15,349 nt of DNA from Sulfuricellaceae bacterium (GCA_019911985.1 JAIOJO010000463.1:1-15349); one strand, 5' to 3'; positions 6,110 through 13,316 are shown, counted from the stretch's first letter. Numbers and translations are program-made. Notes: generated by a model not told the origin, from the sequence alone.

Positions 6110-6769
6110 TTATTCCACCCCTGAAAGCAATGGAACAAACTTGACTGTCTCCAGTGTCGTTTCCCGGTATTCCTGTCCGGCATGCTCGATGAGCACCAGA
6201 CGCTGTTCCTGTCCGCCGATCGGCATCACCATTCTGCCGCCGACCACCAACTGACGCAATAACTCCTGCGGCACATGGGTGGCCGCCGCCGTCATGATGA
6301 TGGCGTCGAAAGGAGCGACTTCCGGCAAACCCATGCCGCCGTCGGTGTGCTTCAAGCGCACGTTGCCGATACGCAATTCCTGCAGGTTTTTGCGCGCCTT
6401 GACGAGCAAGGGCGCAATCCGCTCCACCGAATACACCTCCTGCGCCAGCTTGGCCAGAACGGCGGTCTGATAGCCGCAACCCGTGCCGATTTCCAGCACT
6501 TTCTTGAGCTTTCCGGCGGCGAACAGGATTTCCGTCATGCGCGCCACGGTGTAGGGATTGGAAATGGTTTGGCCATAACCTATGGGTAGCGCGGTATCCT
6601 CGTAGGCGCGGCTCGACAGCGCCTCGTCAACGAATATATGGCGCGGAATCCCGCCCACCACGGACAGCACCTCCTCGTCGCGCACGCCCTGCTGGCGCAG
6701 GCGGTCCAGCATGCGCGCGCGGGTGCGTTGCGAAGTCATGCCGATGCCGCTGAGCTTAACCCCGCTCAT
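6110..6769 (-). CDS. pcm: Protein-L-isoaspartate O-methyltransferase
   Basis: A 219-residue SAM-dependent repair enzyme that methylates isoaspartyl residues in aged proteins so that they can revert to aspartate. The SAM-binding motif I is VLEIGTGCGYQTA (91-103). The family substrate-loop motif GQTISNPY is at 66-73, and FDAIIMTAAA (154-163) and the C-terminal FVPLL are typical. The ATG at 6769 overlaps the surE stop as ATGA, giving translational coupling. A longer open frame upstream lies wholly inside surE and is not used. Many homologues begin at the internal MTSQRTR (M11), so a start there is a weaker alternative. nlpD begins 13 bp downstream. The surE-pcm-nlpD-rpoS order matches E. coli and links protein repair to stationary-phase survival. 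Confidence 0.96.
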   Translation of the reverse strand: MSGVKLSGIGMTSQRTRARMLDRLRQQGVRDEEVLSVVGGIPRHIFVDEALSSRAYEDTALPIGYGQTISNPYTVARMTEILFAAGKLKKVLEIGTGCGYQTAVLAKLAQEVYSVERIAPLLVKARKNLQELRIGNVRLKHTDGGMGLPEVAPFDAIIMTAAATHVPQELLRQLVVGGRMVMPIGGQEQRLVLIEHAGQEYRETTLETVKFVPLLSGVE

Positions 6770-7509
6770 AACTGCAACCATTTCTTGAGCTCGTCCATTT
6801 GGCCGTAGCGGGTAATATCGACTTGCAAAGGCGTGATCGACACGGCGCGGTTCGCCACGGCATGGAAATCTGTGCCTTCGCCGGCATCTTGGGCGGCCCC
6901 TGCCGCACCGACCCAATACACGGTTTCGCCGCGAGGATTGACCGACTTGACCACCGGCTCGGCCTTGTGGCGTTTGCCCAATCGCGTTATTTCGCTGCCC
7001 TGCAGCGCATCATAGGGGACATCCGGGACATTGACGTTCAACAGGCAAGGCTGGCGCAGGGGCCGATCGCGAAATTGCTCGACCAAACCCAGCACGACAC
7101 GGGCCGCCGTTGCAAAATTCCCGCCTCCGCTACCGGCAAGCGAGACAGCCAGCGCGGGAACGCCGAGAAGAAAGCCTTCCGTCGCGGCCGCCACGGTACC
7201 CGAGTAAACTGTGTCGTCGCCCATGTTGGCGCCGTGGTTGATACCGGAGACCACCATGTCGGGCAGATCGGGAAGCATCCCGGTGACCGCCAGGTGCACG
7301 CAATCGGTCGGCGTGCCATTGACGTAATAGAACCCGCTCGGCGCTTGGCGCAGCAGTAAAGGGCGGTCCAAAGTGAGGGAGTTGCTGGCGCCGCTGCGGT
7401 CTCGCTCGGGGGCGACCACGATGATCTCGGCGATACGGGAAAGAGATTCGGCCAGAGCGGCCAGACCGGGAGCGAAGTAGCCGTCGTCGTTACTCAGCAA
7501 AATTCGCAT
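6766..7509 (-). CDS. surE: 5'/3'-nucleotidase SurE
   Basis: A 247-residue metal-dependent phosphatase acting on nucleoside monophosphates (and in E. coli also on short polyphosphate), linked to stationary-phase survival. The metal-binding residues are all in the expected places: D8 and D9 in LLSNDDGY, S39 in RDRSGASNS, and N91 in SGINHGANMGDD. The conserved VNGTPTDCVHLA (63-74) and YSGTVAAATEG are also present. The ATG at 7509 has AAGG 6 bases upstream. It is the first gene of the surE-pcm-nlpD-rpoS series and overlaps pcm by 4 bp. tRNA-Pro ends 76 bp upstream on the same strand and no terminator hairpin lies between them, so readthrough from the tRNA promoter is possible. The usual neighbour truD is absent. 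Confidence 0.97.
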   Translation of the reverse strand: MRILLSNDDGYFAPGLAALAESLSRIAEIIVVAPERDRSGASNSLTLDRPLLLRQAPSGFYYVNGTPTDCVHLAVTGMLPDLPDMVVSGINHGANMGDDTVYSGTVAAATEGFLLGVPALAVSLAGSGGGNFATAARVVLGLVEQFRDRPLRQPCLLNVNVPDVPYDALQGSEITRLGKRHKAEPVVKSVNPRGETVYWVGAAGAAQDAGEGTDFHAVANRAVSITPLQVDITRYGQMDELKKWLQL

Positions 7510-7583
7510 TTTCGACCTTTTAGACGCTTTGTGTTCAAACCGTAAAGACTATGGCAACTGGCGAATCTTGCAGTTTTCTTGAA

Positions 7584-7662
<79 letters not shown>

Positions 7663-7671
7663 AAGCCGCGC

Positions 7672-7677
7672 ATTATA
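7672..7677 (-). promoter_or_regulatory. -10 box of the tRNA-Pro promoter
   Basis: A perfect TATAAT on the minus strand, 9 bp upstream of the tRNA 5' end. It is followed by a GC-rich discriminator (GCGCGGC), typical of stringently controlled stable-RNA promoters. No good -35 is seen at 16-18 bp spacing. Confidence 0.6.
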
Positions 7678-7703
7678 GCCAAATCCTTGCCCGCAAGCTA
7701 GGG

Positions 7704-8102
7704 CTAGGCACGCAACAATTCCAATATTCCGGTAATTTCCTTACGTAACAGGGGGATGTCGACCCTGTCCGCGGCATCTTCCGCGGCCATGGCTTGACTC
7801 AGCGTCTCCACCGCCGCTTCGGCCGCTTTTGCGTTGCCGTCGTCCAAACGATTGCGCGCGCCGCTGATCGTAAAACCTTGCTCGTACAACAGTTCGCGGA
7901 TACGGCGGATCAGCAACACTTCATGATGCTGGTAATAGCGCCGGTTACCGCGCCGTTTTACCGGCTTGAGCTGGGTGAATTCCTGTTCCCAATAGCGCAA
8001 CACATGCGGCTTGACCCCGCACAATTCGCTGACTTCGCCGATGGTGAAGTAGCGCTTGGCGGGGATGGGCGGCAGTTCGGCCTTAGGCGTTATTTCCTGC
8101 AT
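7704..8102 (-). CDS. MerR-family transcriptional regulator (ihfA-linked type)
   Basis: A 132-residue DNA-binding protein. The MerR winged helix-turn-helix occupies about 18-86: YFTIGEVSELCGVKPHVLRY, then the wing KRRGNRRYY (49-57) and the second helical pair up to ISGARNRL. The C-terminal part (about 90-132) is a short helical dimerisation region. The only Cys is C28 in the HTH, so it lacks the cysteine pairs of metal sensors such as CueR and ZntR. Similar uncharacterised regulators sit directly after ihfA in many gammaproteobacteria; the inducer is unknown. The ATG at 8102 overlaps the 3' end of ihfA by 20 bp with no strong ribosome site, suggesting translational coupling. Family certain, regulon unknown. 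Confidence 0.88.
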   Translation of the reverse strand: MQEITPKAELPPIPAKRYFTIGEVSELCGVKPHVLRYWEQEFTQLKPVKRRGNRRYYQHHEVLLIRRIRELLYEQGFTISGARNRLDDGNAKAAEAAVETLSQAMAAEDAADRVDIPLLRKEITGILELLRA

Positions 8103-8385
8103 AGGTTTCGCTTACCAGGGATTTCAATTTTTGGCTGGCGTGGAAAGTCACCACGCGGCGCGCCGTAATCGGGATTTCCTCGCCGGTTTTGGGATTGCGT
8201 CCGGGGCGTTGCGGTTTGTCGCGCAGTTCGAAATTACCGAAACCGGACAGCTTCACACCATCGCCGCTCTCCAGAGCAAAGCGGATTTCCTCGAAAAAGG
8301 ACTCGACCATGTCCTTCGCCTCGCGTTTGTTCAGACCGACTTGTTCAAACAGAATTTCGGCCAATTCGGCCTTGGTTAACGTCAT
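8083..8385 (-). CDS. ihfA: Integration host factor alpha subunit
   Basis: A 100-residue histone-like protein that forms a heterodimer with IhfB and bends DNA sharply at specific sites. The N-terminal helices begin MTLTKAELAEILFEQVGLNK. The beta-arm carries RPGRNPKTGEEIPITARRVV (60-79), with the intercalating P65. KLSGFGNFELRDK (45-57) is the standard body motif. Alpha rather than HU or beta is supported by similarity to E. coli IhfA and by position directly after pheT. The start has AAGGA 6 bases upstream, and the pheT stop lies 9 bp away, so it is read from the pheST operon as in E. coli. Confidence 0.96.
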   Translation of the reverse strand: MTLTKAELAEILFEQVGLNKREAKDMVESFFEEIRFALESGDGVKLSGFGNFELRDKPQRPGRNPKTGEEIPITARRVVTFHASQKLKSLVSETYAGNNA

Positions 8386-8394
8386 CTCAATTCC

Positions 8395-10752
8395 TTAATT
8401 TCGCAGTTTTGCATCGAAGCGGTCAACCAGCAGATCAAGCAATCGCGCCATCACCGTGTCCACTTCTTCATCCGTTAGCGTTTTGCGAGTATCTTGCAAC
8501 AGCACTTGAAAAGCAAGGCTTTTATGATCGGAATCAATGCCTTTACCACGATAAACGTCAAAAAGCGAGAGTTCCGTCAGCATTTCCGGCGCACCCTCGC
8601 GCAAGGCGTCCAGCATAGCTTGCACGCCGACATCCTCGGCCACCACCACGGCCAGATCGCGCCGCATCGCCGGGAACTTGGATATTTCCGCATACGCCGG
8701 TTTTTTCCGTGCCAGCAAGGCAGGCAGTTCCAGTTCGAACACCACGGCATTGCCGGGCAAGCCGTACTCTTGGCGCCAACGCGGGTGCAGCGTGCCCATC
8801 CATCCGGCGAATTCGCCGTGCAAAGATATACGCGCCGACTGGCCGGGATGAAAGGCCGGATGCCCGGCCGCCTCGAAACGCACGCTCAGCGGCTGGAATA
8901 GAGCTTCCACATCGGCTTTGACGTCGAAAAAATCCACCCCGCGGGACGGCTCGCCCCATTGCTCGGGCAGCGCATTACCATAACAGAGGCCGGCCAAGCG
9001 CACCGGCTGGCGTATCGTCTCGCCGTCGCGGATAAAACAGCCGCCCGCCTCGAATACGCGCACGCGGCTTTGCTTACGATTGAGATTGGTGCGCAGGCAA
9101 TCCACCAGTCCGCCGATCAGGGAACTGCGCATCACGCTCAACTGAGCGGCTATCGGGTTGAGCAAGCGCACCGGCTCGGCATTCGCGGCGAAATCCCGCT
9201 CCCACGCCTCGTCGACAAAGGCGTAGCTGATGATTTCCTGGTAATCGCACGCCGCCAATAGCTGCTTCAGCGCAGGCAGCGCGCGCGCATCTTCCTGCAC
9301 CGGCAACAGCGTCAGCGCCGCGCGGGGGCTAGGTTCGGGTATGTGCTCGTAGCCGTGCAGGCGGGCGACTTCCTCGATAAAATCTTCCTCGATGGCCAGA
9401 TCGAAGCGATAGCTGGGCGGCGTAATCTGGAATATGCCGCCGTCGGCGCGGCATTCCAGGCGCAAGCGTCCGAGCAAGGCACCGACGGTAGCGTCGTCCA
9501 GATCGATGCCGAGAATGCGGCGCACCCGCTCGGCCCGAACCGCGACCGGCGCCCGGAGCGGCAATGGCCCGGCTGATTCGACGATTTCCCCCGCCGCACC
9601 GCCGCAAATTTCCTGAATCAACTGGGTCGCGCGCTCTAGCGCGGTCACGGTATTGCCGAAATCCACCCCGCGTTCGAAACGATACGAGGAATCCGAGCCA
9701 AAGCCCAGTTGGCGCGATTTCCCGGCAATCGCGGCGGGGCTGAAGAACGCGCTTTCCAGGAAAATGTCCACTGTTGCGGCGCTCACGGCGCTGTCGGCGC
9801 CCCCCACGATGCCCGCCAGGGCCAAGGCTTTGGCGTCGTCGGCTATCACCAGCATATCGGCCTGTAAATCGACGGTCTGCTCGTTGAGCAAACGCAGTCG
9901 TTCGCCGGGATGGGCAAAACGCACCGTGATGCCGCCGTCTATCTTAGCCAAGTCGAATGCATGCATAGGCTGGCCCAACTCCAGCAAGACGTAATTGCTC
10001 ACGTCCACCACCGGGCCGAGGCTGCGCAGGCCGCTACGCTCCAAGCGCCGCACCATCCACGGCGGCGTGCCCGCTTGCGGATCGATACCCGTTATCACGC
10101 GCCCGGCATAGCGCGGGCAGGCATCGGGCCGGTCCACGCGCAGCGCCAACTTGCGGGCAGAAGCGACGGCGGCCGGACGGATTTCCAATGAAGTCAAAGC
10201 GCAGTCGGTGACAGCCGCCACTTCGCGGGCAACGCCGTACAGCGATAGGCAATCGCTGCGGTTAGGCGTGAGCTTGAGGGTAAAGAGCTTGTCGTCGAGT
10301 CCCAGGTAATCCCGGATACTGGCACCCACCGGCGCATCCGCCGCCAGCACCAGCAAGCCGTCGCTGCTTTCGGCCAAGCCCAATTCCTTGGCGGAACACA
10401 GCATGCCGTGGGACTCGACGCCGCGCAGCTTGGCCCGCTTGATCTCCATACCGCCCGGCAATACCGCCCCCACTACCGCGCAGGGCACTTTGATGCCCGG
10501 CGCGACGTTGCCGGCGCCGCAAACGATCTGCAAGGCTTCCCCGCCCGCATTCACCCGGCAGACATTGAGCCGGTCGGCTTCGGGATGCTTGGCAAGCTCG
10601 AGCACTTCCGCGACCAGGATGTTGGCGAAGGGCGGCGCGACGCTCTCCAGCGCTTCCACTTCGAGACCGGCCATGGTCAGGGCATGAGCCAATTGCTCGC
10701 TGGTCAAAGGCGGATTGACGAAACTACGGAGCCAGTTTTCAGAGAATTTCAT
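8395..10752 (-). CDS. pheT: Phenylalanine-tRNA ligase beta subunit
   Basis: A 785-residue beta subunit of the alpha2-beta2 phenylalanyl-tRNA synthetase. It binds tRNA and edits mischarged Tyr-tRNA(Phe). Domains in order: an N-terminal segment, an OB-type tRNA-binding domain (about 39-149), the B3/B4 editing domain (about 214-370, with VVDVSNYVLLELGQPMHAFD), the B5 domain (about 402-470), the catalytic-like core (about 490-680), and the C-terminal ferredoxin-fold anticodon-binding domain (about 691-784, beginning SKFPAMRRDLAVVV). Length is close to E. coli PheT (795). The ATG at 10752 has no strong Shine-Dalgarno sequence, so efficient translation may depend on pheS. It is 82 bp downstream of pheS and 9 bp ahead of ihfA. 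Confidence 0.98.
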   Translation of the reverse strand: MKFSENWLRSFVNPPLTSEQLAHALTMAGLEVEALESVAPPFANILVAEVLELAKHPEADRLNVCRVNAGGEALQIVCGAGNVAPGIKVPCAVVGAVLPGGMEIKRAKLRGVESHGMLCSAKELGLAESSDGLLVLAADAPVGASIRDYLGLDDKLFTLKLTPNRSDCLSLYGVAREVAAVTDCALTSLEIRPAAVASARKLALRVDRPDACPRYAGRVITGIDPQAGTPPWMVRRLERSGLRSLGPVVDVSNYVLLELGQPMHAFDLAKIDGGITVRFAHPGERLRLLNEQTVDLQADMLVIADDAKALALAGIVGGADSAVSAATVDIFLESAFFSPAAIAGKSRQLGFGSDSSYRFERGVDFGNTVTALERATQLIQEICGGAAGEIVESAGPLPLRAPVAVRAERVRRILGIDLDDATVGALLGRLRLECRADGGIFQITPPSYRFDLAIEEDFIEEVARLHGYEHIPEPSPRAALTLLPVQEDARALPALKQLLAACDYQEIISYAFVDEAWERDFAANAEPVRLLNPIAAQLSVMRSSLIGGLVDCLRTNLNRKQSRVRVFEAGGCFIRDGETIRQPVRLAGLCYGNALPEQWGEPSRGVDFFDVKADVEALFQPLSVRFEAAGHPAFHPGQSARISLHGEFAGWMGTLHPRWRQEYGLPGNAVVFELELPALLARKKPAYAEISKFPAMRRDLAVVVAEDVGVQAMLDALREGAPEMLTELSLFDVYRGKGIDSDHKSLAFQVLLQDTRKTLTDEEVDTVMARLLDLLVDRFDAKLRN

Positions 10753-10772
10753 AGTGCTTGATCAACCGCTAA

Positions 10773-10788
10773 AACGCCTGGGGGCGTT
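10773..10788 (-). other. Hairpin in the pheS-pheT spacer, terminator-like
   Basis: On the minus strand AACGCC-CCCA-GGCGTT is a perfect 6-bp stem with a 4-base loop followed by two more T. It could be a weak terminator or an mRNA-processing structure. pheT must still be read through it. Confidence 0.35.
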
Positions 10789-10810
10789 ATGAATGTAATG
10801 ACACTGGAGC

Positions 10811-10836
10811 GAACCGCCGCGTCTAGCAGGCGGTTC
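10811..10836 (-). other. Hairpin overlapping the pheS stop codon
   Basis: A perfect 8-bp inverted repeat (GAACCGCC and GGCGGTTC) with a 10-base loop begins inside the pheS TGA. There is no T-run after it, so it is not an intrinsic terminator. It could stabilise the pheS 3' end or affect reading into pheT. Confidence 0.5.
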
Positions 10837-11854
10837 AGTTAAATTGCTTTAAAAAGCGTAAATCGTTTTCGTAGAACAAACGCAAATCGTTGACGCCGTA
10901 ACGCAGCATGGTCAGCCGATCCGGGCCCATGCCGAAGGCAAAGCCCTGGTAGCGCTGGGAATCGATATTCACATGCTTTAGCACATTGGGATGCACCATG
11001 CCGCAGCCCCCCACTTCGAGCCATCCGGTATGGCTGCAAACGCGGCAGCCCGCGCCGCCGCAGAAAACGCAGCCCATATCGATTTCGGCCGAGGGCTCGG
11101 TGAAGGGGAAGAAGGACGGGCGGAAGCGTACTTTGAGATCGTCCTGCTCGAAGAAGCGGCGCAAAAAATCCGCCACGACCCCTTTCAGGTCGGCAAAAGT
11201 GATGTACTCGTCTATCCATAAGCCCTCCACCTGGTGGAACATGGGCGAATGGGTCGCATCCGAATCGACGCGGTAGACCCGGCCCGGCGCAATGACTTTA
11301 AACGGCGGCTGATGGTTCATCATGTAGCGCACCTGGATAGGCGAGGTATGGGTGCGCAGCAAATCGCCGCCTTCGACGTAAAAGGTATCGTGCATGGAGC
11401 GGGCTGGATGGTCTTCCGGCGTATTCAGCGCCGTGAAGTTGTAGAAATCGGTTTCGATTTCAGGGCCTTCCGCCACGGCAAAACCGATGGAGCGAAACAG
11501 TTGCTCGATGCGCTCCAGCGTGCGCGTCGCCGGATGCAGTCCGCCGCTGCCGTGGCCGCGCCCCGGCAGCGTGACGTCCAGGGATTCGCTCGCCAGTTGG
11601 CGCTGCAACTCCAGCTCCAGGATCGCGTCCTTGCGCGCCCGTAGCGCCTGCTCCAGCGCATCCTTGGCGCGGTTGATCTCTGCTCCGGCTTCGCGCCGCT
11701 CCTCGGCGGGCAGCTTACCGAGTTGCTTGAGCAACTCGGTCAAGGCGCCGCTCTTGCCCAGATAGCGCGCTTTCGCCTGCTCCAGCAAAGCGACCGTGTC
11801 GACGGCGGCAAAGGCGGCCAGGGCTTCCTGCAGTATTGTATCGAGCTTATCCAC
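10835..11854 (-). CDS. pheS: Phenylalanine-tRNA ligase alpha subunit
   Basis: A 339-residue catalytic subunit of phenylalanyl-tRNA synthetase, class II. An N-terminal coiled coil (about 1-90) contacts tRNA. Motif 2 includes FHQVEG (206-211), and motif 3 is the GFAFGMGPDRLTMLRYG stretch (304-320). The end DLRFLKQFN matches E. coli. The start is GTG (11854), with only a weak GAGAG upstream. An odd point is a four-cysteine insert, C262-x2-C265-x4-C270-x2-C273, just before GWLEVGGCGMVHPN. E. coli PheS has a short non-cysteine stretch there; a Cys4 version occurs in other bacterial lineages and may bind zinc. It lies downstream of rplT behind three hairpins. Confidence 0.98.
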   Translation of the reverse strand: MDKLDTILQEALAAFAAVDTVALLEQAKARYLGKSGALTELLKQLGKLPAEERREAGAEINRAKDALEQALRARKDAILELELQRQLASESLDVTLPGRGHGSGGLHPATRTLERIEQLFRSIGFAVAEGPEIETDFYNFTALNTPEDHPARSMHDTFYVEGGDLLRTHTSPIQVRYMMNHQPPFKVIAPGRVYRVDSDATHSPMFHQVEGLWIDEYITFADLKGVVADFLRRFFEQDDLKVRFRPSFFPFTEPSAEIDMGCVFCGGAGCRVCSHTGWLEVGGCGMVHPNVLKHVNIDSQRYQGFAFGMGPDRLTMLRYGVNDLRLFYENDLRFLKQFN

Positions 11855-11863
11855 GCGAGACTC

Positions 11864-11923
11864 TCACTCTTTAGCTGAAAACGCGACATGCCGCTGGGCG
11901 GCATGTCGCGTCGAGAAATACAT
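11864..11923 (-). CDS. Possible 19-codon leader peptide before pheS
   Basis: An ATG at 11923 opens a short frame, MYFSTRHAAQRHVAFSAKE, that ends 9 bp before the pheS GTG. It contains two Phe codons (3 and 15) and runs through the third hairpin. Position and Phe content recall pheM of E. coli, which encodes a Phe-rich leader in the same place. However, there is no clear Shine-Dalgarno sequence and Phe codons are few. It may be a chance frame. Confidence 0.2.
   Translation of the reverse strand: MYFSTRHAAQRHVAFSAKE
11881..11911 (-). terminator. Attenuator-like hairpin in the pheS leader
   Basis: A perfect 14-bp stem (ACGCGACATGCCGC with its complement) and a 3-base loop. On the minus strand it is followed by TTTC, giving a run of four T at the end of the stem. 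It is placed 27-57 bp before the pheS start, where a transcriptional attenuator would act. Confidence 0.55.
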
Positions 11924-11950
11924 CCGCAACGGCGCAAAGCCGTTGCGGAT
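11922..11950 (-). other. Second hairpin of the rplT-pheS spacer
   Basis: A perfect 12-bp stem, ATCCGCAACGGC with its complement, and a 5-base loop. It abuts the upstream bidirectional terminator with no spacer and has no T-run of its own on the minus strand. It may be an RNA-processing or antitermination structure. Confidence 0.55.
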
Positions 11951-11978
11951 AAAAAAGGAGGCCGTAGCCTCCTTTTTT
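11951..11978 (-). terminator. Intrinsic terminator after rplT
   Basis: A perfect 12-bp inverted repeat, AAAAAAGGAGGC with GCCTCCTTTTTT, and a 4-base loop, 11 bp after the rplT stop. Its A-run/T-run symmetry makes it able to work on either strand. On the minus strand it would end or reduce transcription of the thrS-rplT operon before pheS. Confidence 0.85.
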
Positions 11979-11989
11979 AGGGCAACACC

Positions 11990-12349
11990 TTACGCCGACA
12001 GAACGGCCTTGGCCTGCTCGACGATCTTGGCGAACGCCGGTTTGTCGAACACGGCAATATCCGCCAAGACCTTGCGGTCGATGTCGATAGCCGCTTTTTT
12101 CAAGCCATTCATGAATACGCTGTAGGACAAGCCGCACTCGCGCGCAGCCGCGTTGATACGGACGATCCACAGAGCGCGGAACTGACGCTTGCGCTGGCGG
12201 CGGTCGCGGTAGGCATATTGTCCCGCCTTCATCACCGCTTCTTTAGCGATACGGAATACGTTCTTGCGGCGGCCGCGGAAACCCTTGGCCTGCTCCATCA
12301 CTTTCTTGTGACGCGCGCGAGCGATTACACCACGTTTGACTCTTGGCAT
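11990..12349 (-). CDS. rplT: Large-subunit ribosomal protein L20
   Basis: A 119-residue basic protein needed for early 50S assembly; in E. coli it also represses translation of rpmI-rplT. The sequence is the standard L20 pattern: MPRVKRGVIARARHKKV at the start, the long helix rich in Arg and Lys, QYAYRDRRQRKRQFR (64-78), and LWIVRINAAARE (80-91). Length is typical. AAAGGAG lies 7 bases before the ATG. It follows rpmI by 12 bp. A strong terminator lies directly after its stop. Confidence 0.98.
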   Translation of the reverse strand: MPRVKRGVIARARHKKVMEQAKGFRGRRKNVFRIAKEAVMKAGQYAYRDRRQRKRQFRALWIVRINAAARECGLSYSVFMNGLKKAAIDIDRKVLADIAVFDKPAFAKIVEQAKAVLSA

Positions 12350-12361
12350 GGTTTTTCTCCT

Positions 12362-12559
12362 TTAGCTGGTAGGCATCATGGCACGGATTGAGCGCATATC
12401 GCTGGCGCTGACCATGGTGGTGCCGCGCAGCTGGCGCTTACGCTTGGTGGTTTTTTTGGTCAAAATATGACGCAAATGGGAACGGCCGCGCTTGACGCCG
12501 CCGCCTCCCAGAAACTTGAAGCGCTTGGCGGCGCCGCTCTTGGTTTTCATCTTTGGCAT
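12362..12559 (-). CDS. rpmI: Large-subunit ribosomal protein L35
   Basis: A 65-residue, strongly basic 50S protein. It opens with the family sequence MPKMKTKSGAAKRFK and contains SHLRHILTKKTTKRKRQLRG (27-46). A glycine run, GGGG at 18-21, replaces the more usual short loop. Length is normal. GGAG lies 8 bases before the ATG. It is cotranscribed with rplT (12-bp gap) and separated from infC by 153 bp, the interval in which the L20 translational operator is found in E. coli. Confidence 0.97.
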   Translation of the reverse strand: MPKMKTKSGAAKRFKFLGGGGVKRGRSHLRHILTKKTTKRKRQLRGTTMVSASDMRSIRAMMPTS

Positions 12560-12643
12560 GTTTACTACTCCGTTTCGATTTTTTCTCTATCGACCCAGGC
12601 GCTCCCTGCGGAGGCTTAAGCTACACCCGGCCAACCCGTTTGT

Positions 12644-12665
12644 GCGATGCATACGTCTGCATCGC
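12644..12665 (-). promoter_or_regulatory. Hairpin in the infC-rpmI spacer
   Basis: A perfect 8-bp stem, GCGATGCA with TGCATCGC, and a 6-base loop, located about midway between infC and rpmI. In E. coli this interval holds the L20-binding operator of rpmI-rplT. A corresponding role is inferred from position only; no L20-binding motif was matched. Confidence 0.35.
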
Positions 12666-12712
12666 CGCTCCGCGCCACCCAAAAAAGGGGGACACGGCCT
12701 TGCCGCAAGCGG

Positions 12713-13231
12713 CTACTTCTTCTTCGGCGACAACACCATGACCATTTGCCGCCCTTCCATCTTGGGAAACTGCTCGACTGTACCATGCTCGGCCAAATCC
12801 GCCTCGACGCGTTTAAGCAACTGCAAGCCCAATTCCTGGTGGCTCATTTCGCGTCCGCGGAAGCGTAAAGTCACCTTGGCTTTGTCGCCTTCGGTCAAAA
12901 AACGCACCAGGTTACGCAACTTAACCTGATAATCGCCTTCGTCCGTGCCGGGCCGGAACTTGACTTCCTTGACCTGGATTTGCTTTTGCTTGAGCTTGGC
13001 TTCGTGTTTTTTCTTGCTTTCGCGGTACTTGAACTTGCCGTAATCCATCAAGCGGCACACCGGAGGAACCGCTACCGGCGAAATTTCCACCAGGTCCACT
13101 TCCGCCTCTTCCGCCATGCGCATGGCCTCTGCCAGCGTCACGATACCGGCCTGCTCCCCTTCAACTCCAATCAGGCGAATTTCCGGCGCGGTAATTTCGT
13201 CGTTCATTCGCAGTTCTTTATCCTGAGAGAT
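12713..13231 (-). CDS. infC: Translation initiation factor IF3, starting at AUC
   Basis: A 172-residue factor that binds the 30S subunit, keeps it apart from 50S and checks the start codon. The N domain (about 10-75) contains IRLIGVEGEQAGIVTLAEA and VDLVEISPVAVPPVCRLMDY. A lysine-rich linker (72-88) leads to the C domain (89-172) with IKFRPGTDEGDYQVKLR-like and TLRFRGREM sequences. An ATG at 13207 would leave no leader arm and has no ribosome site. I place the start at ATC (13231), which has GGAGGT 6 bases upstream and adds MSQDKELR, matching the E. coli N-terminus in register. A rare start codon of AUU, AUC or AUA type is the known autoregulation device for infC. The gene follows thrS by 85 bp. 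Confidence 0.95.
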   Translation of the reverse strand: MSQDKELRMNDEITAPEIRLIGVEGEQAGIVTLAEAMRMAEEAEVDLVEISPVAVPPVCRLMDYGKFKYRESKKKHEAKLKQKQIQVKEVKFRPGTDEGDYQVKLRNLVRFLTEGDKAKVTLRFRGREMSHQELGLQLLKRVEADLAEHGTVEQFPKMEGRQMVMVLSPKKK

Positions 13232-13243
13232 GGTACTACCTCC
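13229..13243 (-). promoter_or_regulatory. Ribosome binding site and AUC start of infC
   Basis: Minus strand GGAGGT at 13243-13238, spacer AGTACC, then ATC at 13231-13229. The strong Shine-Dalgarno sequence in front of a non-AUG codon is the expected layout for IF3 autocontrol: excess IF3 rejects initiation at AUC. Confidence 0.85.
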
Positions 13244-13316
13244 AATTCAAGTTTCTATCTGGCCCCAACCGAGCACGGCCTGGCCACCTACGGGCGTTCG
13301 CGGCGCCCGAAAAAAA

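Noticed and set aside
6097..6183. Longer N-terminus for NlpD
   Set aside because: It overlaps pcm and would place 29 residues before the lipoprotein signal. GTG 6096 has a ribosome site and a correct lipobox distance.
6770..6916. Longer N-terminus for Pcm
   Set aside because: It lies wholly within surE and is an Arg-rich shadow sequence; ATGA coupling at 6769 fits better.
7704..8102. Metal-responsive MerR regulator (CueR/ZntR type)
   Set aside because: The C-terminal metal-binding cysteines are absent; it belongs to the uncharacterised ihfA-linked group.
13291..13316. Terminator between thrS and infC
   Set aside because: On the transcribed minus strand the T7 run comes before the CGGGCG/CGCCCG hairpin, not after it, so it cannot act as an intrinsic terminator in either direction.
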